A stretch of DNA of 64,000 nucleotides from Pseudoalteromonas sp. NC201 (GTDB lineage Bacteria > Pseudomonadota > Gammaproteobacteria > Enterobacterales > Alteromonadaceae). The stretch covers positions 1,411,001-1,475,000 of the forward strand of contig NZ_CP022522.1 in the NCBI RefSeq assembly GCF_002850255.1. The letters run 5' to 3'. The notes beneath the pieces are model-generated. The model had not been told where the DNA came from. It did no database searches and saw only the letters and a list, made by a program, of their open reading frames with translations. Below, in pieces: positions 1 to 9,412 of this stretch; position 1 is the stretch's first letter; the number at the start of each line of letters is the position of its first letter. The translations under genes were made by a program, and so were the position numbers.

Positions 1-222
1 AGAACAGATGCAAAACACCTCAGTGGTGGTACTAAAATGAGTAACTCATCTGAACTATATCGTTCGCCAAATCAAGCAGATACAGGTGATGGTAACTCAG
101 TAGATATACAAGTGGAACGAAATTTGTATGTACAGAATGCATTAGAGTACCAAGCCAGTTTGCAATTTCTTGGTGGTAAGTTCAGTGGCCTTAAGAAGGC
201 ACTCGGCGGACAAGGGGCATAA
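1..222 (+). CDS. flgB: FlgB, proximal rod protein (5'-truncated by window edge)
   Basis: C-terminal part of the flagellar proximal rod protein FlgB. Frame 1 is open from the first base of the window and ends at TAA 220-222, so the gene starts upstream and 73 residues are visible. The visible part holds the FlgB C-terminal signature: an RTDxxH segment at the edge, then NSVDIQVE and a helix NALEYQASLQFLGGKFSGLKKAL that would pack in the rod core. An internal ATG at 37 is not the true start. The stop lies 2 bases before flgC, so the genes are co-transcribed. FlgB connects the rod to the MS ring and export gate in the periplasm. Confidence 0.93.
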   Translation, partial: RTDAKHLSGGTKMSNSSELYRSPNQADTGDGNSVDIQVERNLYVQNALEYQASLQFLGGKFSGLKKALGGQGA

Positions 223-224
223 TT

Positions 225-656
225 ATGAGTTTATATAACGTTTTCGATATTGCGGGTTCAGGGATGAGTGCACAGAATGTGCGACTAAATACCACCGCAA
301 GTAATATCTCGAACGCAAACTCAGTGAGTTCTAGTCAAGATAATGTTTATCGCGCTAGACACCCTGTATTTGCCGCTGAACTTTCCAAAGCTTCAGCTTC
401 CCAAAGCAATGTCGCGGGATCGTCAGTTGGAGTAAAAGTATTAGGTGTGGTTGAGAGCGATAAGCCGCTTCAAGTTGAATATAACCCAAACCACCCAAGT
501 GCTGACGCAAATGGCTACATTTATAAACCGAATGTGAATGTGGTAGAGGAGATGGCAAACATGATTTCTGCTTCTCGCTCTTACCAAACCAATGTTCAAG
601 TTGCAGATGCTGCAAAGCAAATGCTTAGTAAAACATTGCAACTAGGCCAGCGCTAA
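225..656 (+). CDS. flgC: FlgC, proximal rod protein
   Basis: Proximal rod subunit of the flagellar basal body, 143 residues (family about 134-140). The N-terminal rod/hook motif is seen as LNTTASNISNANS (about residues 22-34). The C-terminal helix carries NVVEEMANMISASRSYQTNVQ, the motif shared by axial proteins. These terminal helices form the coiled-coil core of the rod in the periplasm. It starts 2 bases after flgB, and flgD follows after 17 bases, as in other flgBCDE operons. Identification is secure from motif, length and order. Confidence 0.96.
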   Translation: MSLYNVFDIAGSGMSAQNVRLNTTASNISNANSVSSSQDNVYRARHPVFAAELSKASASQSNVAGSSVGVKVLGVVESDKPLQVEYNPNHPSADANGYIYKPNVNVVEEMANMISASRSYQTNVQVADAAKQMLSKTLQLGQR

Positions 657-673
657 ATTGGGAGTAACAGCTG

Positions 674-1357
674 ATGAGTAATAATGTAAATGCCACTTCT
701 TCAACGGGTGTAGATTCACTCTACTGGGACAGGCAGAAACAGGCCGAGGAGAAAAAGCCCAGAGATGAGCTATCGCAAGAAGATTTCTTCTCGCTGCTTA
801 CTCAACAGCTCTCTTTCCAAGATCCAAGTAAGCCTGCGGACAACGATCAAATGATCGCGCAGATGACAAGTTTTACCATGGCCGAGGGGATCTCAAAGTT
901 AAATGAGAACTTTGACTCGTTAGCTGCATCGATGACTTCTAACTCGGCGCTTCAAGCATCAACGCTGATTGGTAAGAAAGCATTACTCGAATCAACGACG
1001 TTAGAACATGGTGACGATGCACTTACAAAAGGTTCTGTGATTGTACAGGAACCAGTTCAGAATCTATCAGTGGGTATCTATGATGAATCTGGAGCGCTTG
1101 TAAAGACGCTTGAATTTGGCGAACAAAGTGTGGGCGCTGTGCGATTCGATTGGGATGGTAAAAATAAAGACGGTGAGATGATGCCTCCAGGTGAATACAC
1201 CATAAAAGCGGAGGGTATGATTGAAGGTGAATATCAAACTTTACCGTCGGCCACATTTAGAAATATAGACAGTGTTAATGTTAATGGTGCTAACGGCATC
1301 GTCATTAATACCAAAGAAGGCGCGGTGCGCTTAACTGATATTGCTGAAATAGCATAG
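674..1357 (+). CDS. flgD: FlgD, hook cap / scaffolding protein
   Basis: Hook-cap protein needed for polymerisation of FlgE, 227 residues. The N-terminal export and capping region (about residues 33-75) has the family pattern SQEDFFSLLTQQLSFQDP followed by NDQMIAQMTSF. The C-terminal half has the FlgD Ig-like/tudor arrangement, including GAVRFDWDGKNKDGEMMPPG (about residues 155-175). It is exported and sits transiently at the tip of the growing hook. It lies between flgC and flgE in one transcription unit. No anomalies seen. Confidence 0.95.
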   Translation: MSNNVNATSSTGVDSLYWDRQKQAEEKKPRDELSQEDFFSLLTQQLSFQDPSKPADNDQMIAQMTSFTMAEGISKLNENFDSLAASMTSNSALQASTLIGKKALLESTTLEHGDDALTKGSVIVQEPVQNLSVGIYDESGALVKTLEFGEQSVGAVRFDWDGKNKDGEMMPPGEYTIKAEGMIEGEYQTLPSATFRNIDSVNVNGANGIVINTKEGAVRLTDIAEIA

Positions 1358-1398
1358 TAGTTTTAAAGAATTAACCTTAAGAACTTAGAGGTGAGAGT

Positions 1399-2799
1399 AT
1401 GAGTTTCAATATAGCACTGACAGGTATTGCCGCCGCGCAAAAAGACTTGGACGTAACAGCAAATAACATTGCTAACGTGAACACGACGGGTTTTAAAGAG
1501 TCTCGCGCAGAATTTGCTGATGTTTACGCGTCTTCGGTTTTTAGCTCTGGCAAAACGAAAAATGGCGATGGTGTACAAACTACCATGGTTGCACAGCAGT
1601 TTCACCAAGGATCATTAAAGTTTACGCAAAACTCGCTAGACTTGGCGATTGAGGGCGAAGGCTATTTTGCCATGTCAAACTCGCTCCAGTCACAAGATTT
1701 CACCTATTCTCGAGCGGGTGCATTTAAGCTCAACAAAGACAACTTTATCGTGAATGCTAAGGGTGATTACTTGCAAGGCTTTCCAGTCGATCCATCTACA
1801 GGTGATACCACGTCTTTGAGTTTAAGCACAACATCACCCGTTCAAATTCCAGATGCATCAGGTTCTCCTCGTGCAACATCGCAAATCTATACCTCGTTTA
1901 ACCTAGATGCGACTGCGCAACCACCTACGATTGCTTTTGATCCTGAGCAACGTGCCTCATATAATTCAAGAACAGCAATTACGGTATATGACTCGTTGGG
2001 TGAATCACATACATTGCAGTTATTCTTCAGAAAAACAGCGGATAATGAGTGGTCTACTTACGCAACAATGGACGATAAACCTTTTAACCATAATGCGCAG
2101 CAAATTGATCCAGCAGCAACACCACCTGTTCCTTATACGCCAGTTAGTGTGTTCCGTTTCGATGCTAGCGGTATTCCATCACAGACGGCTGCCGATCCTT
2201 CAGCTACGCCGCTTGTTTTTAACAACAATACTGGCTCGACATTTAACCCCTTAAGTCTTGCTGGACCTCAAGATGCAGTTGACCCAACTATCGGTATGTC
2301 AAACTTGCTTGATAACGGTGCAACTTTTCCGAATGATATTGTTGTTAACTGGCGTGATGAAGCAAATACTGCTCAAAAGCTACCAACGCAATATTCATCA
2401 GGTCGATTTGAAGTCAAAGCATTGGAACAAGATGGTGCGACCGTCGGCCGTTTAGCAGGTATTGATATTGGTACTGATGGTAAAGTTGTGGCTTCATATA
2501 CTAACGGCGACTCAACGTTCTTAGGGCAAGTCGCGCTAGTACGCTTCCCGAATTCTCAAGGCCTTCAGGCGATTGGTAATACTGAGTGGAAGAAGAGCCT
2601 ATCTTCTGGTGAGCCACTTGCAGGCGAGCCAAACACAGGTACTCTCGGTGGTATTAGTTCATCTGCGTTAGAGCAATCGAACGTCAACCTCACAAACGAG
2701 TTAGTTGACCTTATCAGCGCCCAACGTAACTTCCAAGCGAACTCTCGAGCGCTTGAGGTTAACTCAACATTACAACAAAATATATTACAGATCCGATAA
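1399..2799 (+). CDS. flgE: FlgE, hook protein
   Basis: Structural protein of the flagellar hook, 466 residues. The N-terminus MSFNIALTGIAAAQKDLDV with ANNIANVNTTGFKESRAEF is the classical FlgE signature. The C-terminus LEQSNVNLTNELVDLISAQR is the axial-protein C-terminal motif (Flg_bbr_C). The middle is the variable surface domain. It is the last gene of the flgBCDE unit visible here: a strong hairpin with a T-run follows at 2815-2842, and a separate sigma-54 promoter starts the flgF unit. Confidence 0.97.
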   Translation: MSFNIALTGIAAAQKDLDVTANNIANVNTTGFKESRAEFADVYASSVFSSGKTKNGDGVQTTMVAQQFHQGSLKFTQNSLDLAIEGEGYFAMSNSLQSQDFTYSRAGAFKLNKDNFIVNAKGDYLQGFPVDPSTGDTTSLSLSTTSPVQIPDASGSPRATSQIYTSFNLDATAQPPTIAFDPEQRASYNSRTAITVYDSLGESHTLQLFFRKTADNEWSTYATMDDKPFNHNAQQIDPAATPPVPYTPVSVFRFDASGIPSQTAADPSATPLVFNNNTGSTFNPLSLAGPQDAVDPTIGMSNLLDNGATFPNDIVVNWRDEANTAQKLPTQYSSGRFEVKALEQDGATVGRLAGIDIGTDGKVVASYTNGDSTFLGQVALVRFPNSQGLQAIGNTEWKKSLSSGEPLAGEPNTGTLGGISSSALEQSNVNLTNELVDLISAQRNFQANSRALEVNSTLQQNILQIR

Positions 2800-2814
2800 T
2801 ATATTATGCCCTCC

Positions 2815-2842
2815 AAAGGCTGCTACAAAGGCAGCCTTTTTT
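2815..2842 (+). terminator. Rho-independent terminator after flgE
   Basis: Perfect 8-bp stem AAGGCTGC / GCAGCCTT (2816-2823 and 2831-2838) with a 7-nt loop and a run of T at 2837-2842, starting 16 bases after the flgE stop. Confidence 0.88.
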
Positions 2843-2868
2843 ATGTCCGTCAAAAACATCTCGTCACT

Positions 2869-2886
2869 TTGGCACTGTGCTTGCAT
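2869..2886 (+). promoter_or_regulatory. Sigma-54 promoter of flgFGHI
   Basis: TTGGCACTGTGCTTGCAT: GG at 2871-2872 and GC at 2883-2884 separated by exactly 10 bases. It matches the RpoN consensus TGGCAC-N5-TTGCA. It lies 37 bases before the flgF start and just after the flgE terminator. Confidence 0.88.
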
Positions 2887-2922
2887 TAACTAGACTAAGT
2901 TTGAATTTTATAGGTCATCGTC

Positions 2923-3687
2923 ATGGATAAAATGGTGTATATCGCAATGTCAGGCGCTAAGCAAAGCTTACGTGGTGTGGCACTTAAGGCGAATAACCTT
3001 GCTAATGCCAATACGACTGGCTTCAAAGCAGATTTTGCTCAAGCGCGCTCAATGCAGGCGTTTGGTGAAGGGCTACCTACACGGGTTTTTGCTATGCAAG
3101 AACGCCCAGGGACCAATATGACCGGTGGCGCAATCGTTGAAACTGGCCGTGAGCTAGATATTGCAGTAGATGATAAATCATGGATCAGTGTTGTTGATGC
3201 CTCGGGTGAAGAAGCTTACACCAAAGTCGGCACGCTCAATATTCGTAATGACGGCGCGTTGGTCACAGCTCATGGGCGTCAACTTATTGGCGAAGGTGGA
3301 CCTATTGTCTTACCTATCCCCGTTGATAAAGTGGTGTTTAGTGACGATGGCTCTATTCAAGTGCGTCCACAAGGCGCTCCTGCTAACTTTCTTGAAGTGG
3401 TTGATCGGCTGAAAATTATTGAAGCAGATAATAATAAGCTGCAAAAAGGCAATGACGGCCTTTATAGACCAAAAGAGGATAAGCTAGAAGATGGGATCTG
3501 TGGCTTTTGTGAAATATCACCAACCGCAAAAGTGATGAGTGGCTTCTTAGAGATGTCCAACGTCAATCCCGTTCATGAGATGGTGGATATGATCAACCAT
3601 CAAAGACAATTTGAAATGCAAATTAAGCTGATGAAAACAGCTGAAGAAATAGATGAGCGACACACTTCGCTCCTACGCATAGTTTAA
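2923..3687 (+). CDS. flgF: FlgF, proximal rod protein
   Basis: Flagellar proximal rod protein, 254 residues (family about 245-255). The N-terminus MDKMVYIAMSGAKQSLRG is typical of FlgF, followed by the axial motif KANNLANANTTGFKADF. The C-terminus has LEMSNVNPVHEMVDMINHQRQFEMQIKLM, the matching C-terminal helix. It is first in a flgF-G-H-I unit behind a near-consensus sigma-54 promoter. ATG at 2923 gives the family N-terminus; an in-frame ATG three codons later would remove it. Confidence 0.96.
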   Translation: MDKMVYIAMSGAKQSLRGVALKANNLANANTTGFKADFAQARSMQAFGEGLPTRVFAMQERPGTNMTGGAIVETGRELDIAVDDKSWISVVDASGEEAYTKVGTLNIRNDGALVTAHGRQLIGEGGPIVLPIPVDKVVFSDDGSIQVRPQGAPANFLEVVDRLKIIEADNNKLQKGNDGLYRPKEDKLEDGICGFCEISPTAKVMSGFLEMSNVNPVHEMVDMINHQRQFEMQIKLMKTAEEIDERHTSLLRIV

Positions 3688-3703
3688 GAGTGAGGTAGAG
3701 ATC

Positions 3704-4492
3704 ATGAATCCGGCATTGTGGATAAGTAAAACAGGCTTAGATGCTCAGCAAACTGATATTTCAGTTATTTCGAACAACTTGGCGAACGCCAGTACCGTCG
3801 GCTACAAAAAGAGTCGGGCGATATTCGAAGACTTATTATATCAAAACATCAATCAGCCAGGTGGCCGCAGCTCTCAAGATACAGAATTACCGTCTGGTTT
3901 GATGCTTGGTGCAGGTGCCAAAGTAGTCGCCAACCAAAAGAACTTTTCTCAAGGTAATATGTTAAGTACCGAAAACTCTTTGGATTGGATGATCCAAGGC
4001 CCGGGCTTTTTTGAGATTCAGATGCCAGATGGCACAACTGCGTATTCAAGAAACGGTCAGTTCACGACGGATGAAGAAGGTCGAATTGTTACCTCAGGTG
4101 CGGGTTTTCCTGTGTTACCTGAGATGAACGTACCCGACGATGCACAGTCAATTACTATTTCTCAAGATGGTGAAGTATCGGTGCGCGTTGCAGGACAAGC
4201 TGAAAACGTTGTTATCGGACAGTTGACGATCAGTGACTTTATTAATCCATCAGGTCTTGAACCGATTGGACAAAACTTGTACACAGAAACTGCGGTAAGT
4301 GGTGCACCAGTACAAGGTAATCCAAGCGTTGAAGGGCTAGGTAAGATTGTGCAAGGCGCACTTGAAACGTCAAACGTTAATGTGACCGAAGAGCTTGTAA
4401 ATCTAATTGAGACACAACGCGTGTATGAGATGAACTCAAAAGTGATTTCAACGGTAGATCAGATGCTGAGCTACATTAATCAACAGCTGTAA
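3704..4492 (+). CDS. flgG: FlgG, distal rod protein
   Basis: Distal rod protein, 262 residues, close to the usual 260. The N-terminal MNPALWISKTGLDAQQ and NNLANASTVGYKKSRAIFEDLLYQ are the FlgG signature. The C-terminal GALETSNVNVTEELVNLIETQRVYEMNSK is the strongly conserved axial helix. The product is exported and forms the rod segment that passes through the P and L rings encoded next door. It follows flgF by 16 bases. Confidence 0.97.
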   Translation: MNPALWISKTGLDAQQTDISVISNNLANASTVGYKKSRAIFEDLLYQNINQPGGRSSQDTELPSGLMLGAGAKVVANQKNFSQGNMLSTENSLDWMIQGPGFFEIQMPDGTTAYSRNGQFTTDEEGRIVTSGAGFPVLPEMNVPDDAQSITISQDGEVSVRVAGQAENVVIGQLTISDFINPSGLEPIGQNLYTETAVSGAPVQGNPSVEGLGKIVQGALETSNVNVTEELVNLIETQRVYEMNSKVISTVDQMLSYINQQL

Positions 4493-4508
4493 TTGGGTAG
4501 GGGGTATT

Positions 4509-5192
4509 ATGCGTGCATTATATTTAGCCATCGTAACGGTCGCTGCATTATCTGGATGTAGTACAACACAAAATAAAAATGTGGTGCGTGACGATCCGTA
4601 TTATGCGCCTATCTATCCCGAGGATAATCAAGCCCAAATGGTGGCAACAGGGTCATTATTTAATACGCAGTTTTCCAATGATCTTTATGCTGACAAAAAA
4701 GCGTTAAGAGTCGGCGATATTATTACCATCGTACTCAGAGAAACGACTCAGGCGACCAAAGCTGCAAATTCTGAGCTGGATAAATCCAGTGATTCGAGCT
4801 TAGACCCTGTGATTGGTCTTGGTGGCAATGCCATCAATATCGGAAAGGAAGCGATACAGTTTGGTGCTAAATCCAGTTCTTCTTTCTCTGGTGATTCGAA
4901 GTCTAATCAGTCAAATAGCTTATTCGGGAATATATCGGTCAATGTAACCCGAGTATTGCCTAACGGTAATTTAGTGATCCGCGGTGAAAAGTGGTTAACC
5001 CTCAATACTGGCGAGGAATTTATTCGCTTAGAAGGGTTGGTAAGACCTCAGGATGTGACCGCAGATAACACTGTTGAGTCTAATCGAGTGGCAAATGCCA
5101 GAATTCAATATTCAGGTAAAGGTGACCAACAAGAAGTGCAAAGTGCAGGTTGGTTAACGAGTTTCTTTATGAGCGCGCTGATGCCGTTTTAA
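4509..5192 (+). CDS. flgH: FlgH, L-ring lipoprotein
   Basis: Outer-membrane L-ring protein of the basal body, 227 residues. A lipoprotein signal peptide is visible: hydrophobic residues 3-14, then lipobox LSGC with the acylated cysteine at residue 17. Family motifs include [19 protein letters not shown] (about 48-66), VGDIITIVL (about 68-76) and a C-terminal [18 protein letters not shown] segment. It probably inserts in the outer membrane around the distal rod. Its stop is followed almost immediately by flgI. Confidence 0.97.
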   Translation: MRALYLAIVTVAALSGCSTTQNKNVVRDDPYYAPIYPEDNQAQMVATGSLFNTQFSNDLYADKKALRVGDIITIVLRETTQATKAANSELDKSSDSSLDPVIGLGGNAINIGKEAIQFGAKSSSSFSGDSKSNQSNSLFGNISVNVTRVLPNGNLVIRGEKWLTLNTGEEFIRLEGLVRPQDVTADNTVESNRVANARIQYSGKGDQQEVQSAGWLTSFFMSALMPF

Positions 5193-5202
5193 GGTGCTGA
5201 AA

Positions 5203-6312
5203 ATGAACAATATGCTTAAGAATATTTTGCTTATCGGTGCGGCCATTACGTTGGTTGGTTTTTCTTCTTTGGCTTCTGCTGAGCGAGTTAAAGACGTCAG
5301 TATGGTTGAAGGTGTTCGTTCAAACCAACTGGTTGGCTACGGCCTAGTTGTAGGCTTGCCTGGTACCGGTGAGCAAACCAGATTTACCGAGCAAAGCTTT
5401 AAAGCGATGTTGAATAGCTTTGGCATAACGATGCCCGCAAGCTTAAAGCCAAAAATTAAAAATGTTGCGGCTGTTGCGGTTCACGCAGATCTGCCACCTT
5501 TTGTTAAGCCCGGCCAAACCATTGACGTTACCGTTTCATCTATTGGTAGTGCTGGTAGTTTACGAGGCGGTACTTTACTTCAGACCTTTCTAAAAGGGGT
5601 CGATGGTAACGTATATGCAATTGCGCAAGGAAGTTTGATTGTTGGTGGTTTGGGTGCTGATGGTGCCGATGGGAGTCGAGTTGTGATCAATACGCCGACT
5701 GTTGGTCGGGTGGCAAACGGCGCGACAGTGGAGCGAGCGGTACCGAGTCCGTTTACTCAGGGTGATTACATTACCTTTAACTTGAATAGACCAGACTTTA
5801 CTACTGCAAAACGCTTGGCCGATACTATCAATGGCCTTGTTGGACCAAATAGTGCAAAACCTATGGATGCAGCCTCAGTTCGAGTAATTGCACCAAGAGA
5901 TCCGTCTCAGCGCGTTGCGTATTTATCTACGCTAGAGAATCTTGAATTCAAACCAGCGGATACCGCTGCGAAGATCATCGTTAACTCGCGCACTGGCACT
6001 ATCGTTATCGGCAAAAATGTCAAGTTGCAGCCTGCGGCAATTACTCATGGCGGCCTTACCGTAACAATTGCTGAGCAGCAAAATGTGTCACAACCTAATG
6101 CGCTGGCGAATGGCGAAACAACAGTGACGCAGCAAAGCATTATCGACGTAAATCAGGATGACTCTCGAGCGTTTGTGTTTGACCCAGGCGTGAGTCTTGA
6201 TGACTTGGTTAGGGCAATTAACCAGGTTGGCGCAGCACCTGGCGATTTAATGGCGATCCTTGAAGCGCTAAAAGAAGCAGGCGCGATAAATGGTCAATTA
6301 GTCGTCATTTGA
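5203..6312 (+). CDS. flgI: FlgI, P-ring protein
   Basis: Periplasmic P-ring protein. I choose ATG at 5203 (369 residues) over the in-frame GTG at 5194. AAGGTG at 5191-5196 serves well as the ribosome-binding site of 5203 but would be consumed by a GTG start. The protein then begins with a signal peptide ending SLASA at residue 26, and the mature part starts ERVKDVS, which is the family N-terminus. [22 protein letters not shown] and the C-terminal [29 protein letters not shown] are diagnostic. A strong terminator follows. Confidence 0.96.
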   Translation: MNNMLKNILLIGAAITLVGFSSLASAERVKDVSMVEGVRSNQLVGYGLVVGLPGTGEQTRFTEQSFKAMLNSFGITMPASLKPKIKNVAAVAVHADLPPFVKPGQTIDVTVSSIGSAGSLRGGTLLQTFLKGVDGNVYAIAQGSLIVGGLGADGADGSRVVINTPTVGRVANGATVERAVPSPFTQGDYITFNLNRPDFTTAKRLADTINGLVGPNSAKPMDAASVRVIAPRDPSQRVAYLSTLENLEFKPADTAAKIIVNSRTGTIVIGKNVKLQPAAITHGGLTVTIAEQQNVSQPNALANGETTVTQQSIIDVNQDDSRAFVFDPGVSLDDLVRAINQVGAAPGDLMAILEALKEAGAINGQLVVI

Positions 6313-6336
6313 TGTTCCATTATTAATCAACTAGTT

Positions 6337-6364
6337 AGCCCCGCAATTGTGGGGCTTTTTTTTT
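6337..6364 (+). terminator. Rho-independent terminator after flgI
   Basis: Stem AGCCCC / GGGGCT (6337-6342, 6351-6356) around GCAATTGT, followed by nine T residues (6356-6364). The end of the T-run is the beginning of the flgJ sigma-54 promoter. Confidence 0.92.
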
Positions 6365-6380
6365 GGCTCGGATTTTGCAT
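6363..6380 (+). promoter_or_regulatory. Sigma-54 promoter of flgJKL
   Basis: TTGGCTCGGATTTTGCAT: GG 6365-6366, ten bases, GC 6377-6378. It lies 42 bases before the flgJ ATG and touches the T-run of the flgI terminator. Confidence 0.85.
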
Positions 6381-6421
6381 TTCTATTTGTATAGTTATTA
6401 ACGTCAAACAGTGCTGAGTGT

Positions 6422-7396
6422 ATGAACACCGACCAATTGAAAAATCAAAGCTTTTTTGACCTAGGAAACCTTGATTCGATCCGTAAAGAGGCGCTGAAAG
6501 GTGCTGGCGATCAAGGTGCCTCAGATCAGGCATTGAAGAAGGCGGCACAACAGTTTGAGTCTATCTTTACGCAAATGTTGTTACAAAGCATGCGTAAAGC
6601 GAATGAGGCGCTAGAGGATAAAGACAGTCCATTTAACTCTAGTGGTGTCAAATTTTTTGAAGAAATGCATGATCAGCAACTTTCGATGCACTTATCTGAG
6701 CAAGGCAGCTTAGGACTGGCAGATCTGATTGTGCAGCAGTTGTCTCCTAACTCTGAAAAGTATAAGCCTGCCTCAGTAATGAGAGCTGACGGCGATATTT
6801 CCTTTAAAAAGCAGGCTACAGCGAGTGAGAGTGTGAATAAACCCGAACCGCAGGTTGTCAATGTAAAGGCAGATGCCTCAAGCGATGAACAAACAGGCTT
6901 TGGTTCTCCTGAGGAATTCGTCGACAGAATTTGGGAATACGCTCAAACAGCGGCGAAAAAGTTGGGCTTGAACCCTGCGGTAATGGTTGCACAAGCTGCA
7001 CTGGAAACCGGTTGGGGTAAACACATCATCAGCAAAAAGGATGGTAGTAGCAGTTTTAATCTATTCAATATTAAAGCGGATAGCCGCTGGAGTGGTGAAA
7101 GCGCCAGAAAATCGACACTTGAATTTGAGCAAGGGTTACCGGTGCAAAAGCAAGCCGATTTCCGTGCTTATAAGTCGCTTGAACAAAGCTTTGATGATTA
7201 TGTCAGTTTCCTAAAAGGTAATCCGAGATACGAGCAAGCCTTAAATAAGGCTGGTGATAGTCACGCCTATTTAAGTGAACTTCAAAATGCAGGCTATGCG
7301 ACCGATCCGAATTATGCCAACAAAATTAAGTCAGTTTTAAAGCGTATTGATGTATCCGATTTCTTATCCGGTGCGCTAACAAAGGGAGTCAGATGA
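6422..7396 (+). CDS. flgJ: FlgJ, rod-cap protein with peptidoglycan hydrolase domain
   Basis: Bifunctional rod-assembly protein, 324 residues. Residues about 25-107 are the rod-binding domain (AAQQFESIFTQMLLQSMRKA and GVKFFEEMHDQQLSMHLSEQG). Residues about 160-310 are a glucosaminidase domain that cuts peptidoglycan so the rod can cross the wall. AQAALETGWGK with Glu195 is the catalytic-acid motif, and FNLFNIKA follows. The two-domain form is the gammaproteobacterial type. The gene heads flgJKL; its stop is one base before the flgK start. A start at 6422 fits the family N-terminus, with only a weak ribosome-binding site. Confidence 0.96.
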   Translation: MNTDQLKNQSFFDLGNLDSIRKEALKGAGDQGASDQALKKAAQQFESIFTQMLLQSMRKANEALEDKDSPFNSSGVKFFEEMHDQQLSMHLSEQGSLGLADLIVQQLSPNSEKYKPASVMRADGDISFKKQATASESVNKPEPQVVNVKADASSDEQTGFGSPEEFVDRIWEYAQTAAKKLGLNPAVMVAQAALETGWGKHIISKKDGSSSFNLFNIKADSRWSGESARKSTLEFEQGLPVQKQADFRAYKSLEQSFDDYVSFLKGNPRYEQALNKAGDSHAYLSELQNAGYATDPNYANKIKSVLKRIDVSDFLSGALTKGVR

Positions 7397-7397
7397 G

Positions 7398-9410
7398 ATG
7401 TCATTTGATCTATTAAATATTGGTGCAGCAGGGGTTAGGGCTAACTCCGAGTTACTACAAACCACCAGTAAAAACATTGCTAACCTAAATACCAAAGGGT
7501 ATATCCGTGAACGGACTGAGCACGGAACGATGATAGGTGGCATGGTTGGTCGTGGTGAAACGGTGCGTTTGATCAACCAATTTGCGCAGCAGCAATTAAA
7601 TCGTGATATTTCTAATCAATCTTACTATGAGCAGTTTGTCACTGAGGCAAGCCGCGTTGATACGTTGTTTGCACAAGACTCAAACAGTCTGAGCAAGAGC
7701 ATCAACTCGATGTTTAATAATTTACAAAGCGCGATTAACTTACCTTCATCGACAACTAACCGCTCTTTATTTATGACGGGCGCTCAAGGCCTAGTCGATC
7801 AAATGGATAGATTGTCAGGTATTGTTGTTGATCAAAACAGTATCGTGAACGAGCAATTGGATATTTTCTCGGAAGAAGCCAATAACCTTGTTCAAAAAAT
7901 CAGTGAATTGAATAAACAAGTGGCGAGTAAGTCGGCGCTCAATCTTAACAATGTCGATCACAGCGTGCTTAATGAGCGAGATCAAGCAATTAAAGAGCTT
8001 GCTGAGCTCGTAGATATAGAAACACTCGACGGTGAAAATGGCGAGAAGCTCGTATTTTTAGGCACTGGGGATGCGCTTGTGATGCAAGGTGGTGCCTTCA
8101 ATTTATTCGCGATGAAAGGCAATCCAGATCCTAATCATAAAGAACTAATCCTAGACATTAAAGATAAAAATGTTGTGCAACTCGAGTTAGATAGCGGCAG
8201 CTTGAAAGGCAAAATCGGCGGGTTACTGGCATTTAGAGATGAAGTGTTGATCCCGGCACAAAACCAACTAGGTCAAATTGGCCTCGCATTGGCAGATGCT
8301 TTTAATCAGCAAAATAGATTGGGAATGGACTTAGATGGCAATATAGGTGGAGATATATTTAAAATACCCACCGTGGGTGGCTTTGCTTACAGCGAAAATA
8401 CAGGCACTGCAGCGCTTACGGCAACACTTGAGCCTGGGCGCGGCAATGAGTTGCCAGCTACCGATTTTCAAGTTACTTATACCAGTGCAACAACCGTTGA
8501 AATAACAGCTGTAGATGCCAAGGGCAATCCTATCGGTACGCCGACGACTGGTAATATTGCAGGTGGAGTCATCACAGGAACGGGCGATTATTTTGGCTTA
8601 CAGATGAACGTAACTGGTAGTGGTGCAACAGGCGATAGATTTCTTGTGAAATTAAACCAACAGGCTGCAACTGGGTTGGAGCTTGCAACTCAAAGACCAG
8701 AAGCTCTCGCATTAGCGTCGCCAATTCGTACTGAAAAATCAGCAGACAATAATGGTACGGCGACCATTTCAGCTGGGGTTGTCACTGATACCGATCCAGC
8801 AACCAGTGCGTTTACTGCGGGAACGCCGCCAACGTTGAATGATGGTCCTTATACTTTGACTAAAACAGCCAATGCTAACGAATATACGTTAACCAGTAAT
8901 TCAGGTACAACGCATACCTTTACGGCTCCTGCCGATGGTAAAGATATTCTCTCTGGAGTGGGAGTTGCACCTGCACCTTTTGATAATCTTGGCTTCACTT
9001 TCGATATCGAGGGTACACCGAATACCGGTGATAGTTTTGAGATTAGTTTTAACACCGGTGGTTTTGATGACAATCGTAATGGCGCGGCGCTCGATGGTCT
9101 GAAATCGTCGGATTTAGTTAGGCAAAATGTAGAGTCTACAGGTAGTACCGAAAGCCATAAAACCTTTAATGAAGCATATGCCGATATTGTCACTGGTGTA
9201 GGGGTTATTACCAATCAAGCGAAAACCAATGGCGCGGCATTTGAAGCGCTGGCTAATCAGTCGAGTGCATGGTTTGAGTCTCTATCGGGTGTAAACCTAG
9301 ATGAAGAGGCGGCCAACTTGTTACGTTTTCAACAGTCTTACTCGGCTTCGGCTCAAGTCATTTCGGCAGCGAGAACTGTGTTCGATACCTTATTAAGTGC
9401 AGCGAGGTAA
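7398..9410 (+). CDS. flgK: FlgK (HAP1), hook-filament junction protein
   Basis: First hook-filament junction protein, 670 residues, longer than the enteric protein (about 550). The N-terminus MSFDLLNIGAAGVRANSELLQTT with KNIANLNTKGYIRER is the FlgK axial motif. The C-terminus GVNLDEEAANLLRFQQSYSASAQVISAARTVFDTLL is diagnostic. Extra length lies in about residues 330-565, a Thr/Gly/Asn-rich stretch with beta-strand character (many TGTP, TGSGATGDRF-type patterns), probably a surface-exposed insert. It forms the joint between hook and filament together with FlgL, encoded two bases later. Confidence 0.96.
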   Translation: MSFDLLNIGAAGVRANSELLQTTSKNIANLNTKGYIRERTEHGTMIGGMVGRGETVRLINQFAQQQLNRDISNQSYYEQFVTEASRVDTLFAQDSNSLSKSINSMFNNLQSAINLPSSTTNRSLFMTGAQGLVDQMDRLSGIVVDQNSIVNEQLDIFSEEANNLVQKISELNKQVASKSALNLNNVDHSVLNERDQAIKELAELVDIETLDGENGEKLVFLGTGDALVMQGGAFNLFAMKGNPDPNHKELILDIKDKNVVQLELDSGSLKGKIGGLLAFRDEVLIPAQNQLGQIGLALADAFNQQNRLGMDLDGNIGGDIFKIPTVGGFAYSENTGTAALTATLEPGRGNELPATDFQVTYTSATTVEITAVDAKGNPIGTPTTGNIAGGVITGTGDYFGLQMNVTGSGATGDRFLVKLNQQAATGLELATQRPEALALASPIRTEKSADNNGTATISAGVVTDTDPATSAFTAGTPPTLNDGPYTLTKTANANEYTLTSNSGTTHTFTAPADGKDILSGVGVAPAPFDNLGFTFDIEGTPNTGDSFEISFNTGGFDDNRNGAALDGLKSSDLVRQNVESTGSTESHKTFNEAYADIVTGVGVITNQAKTNGAAFEALANQSSAWFESLSGVNLDEEAANLLRFQQSYSASAQVISAARTVFDTLLSAAR

Positions 9411-9412
9411 TT

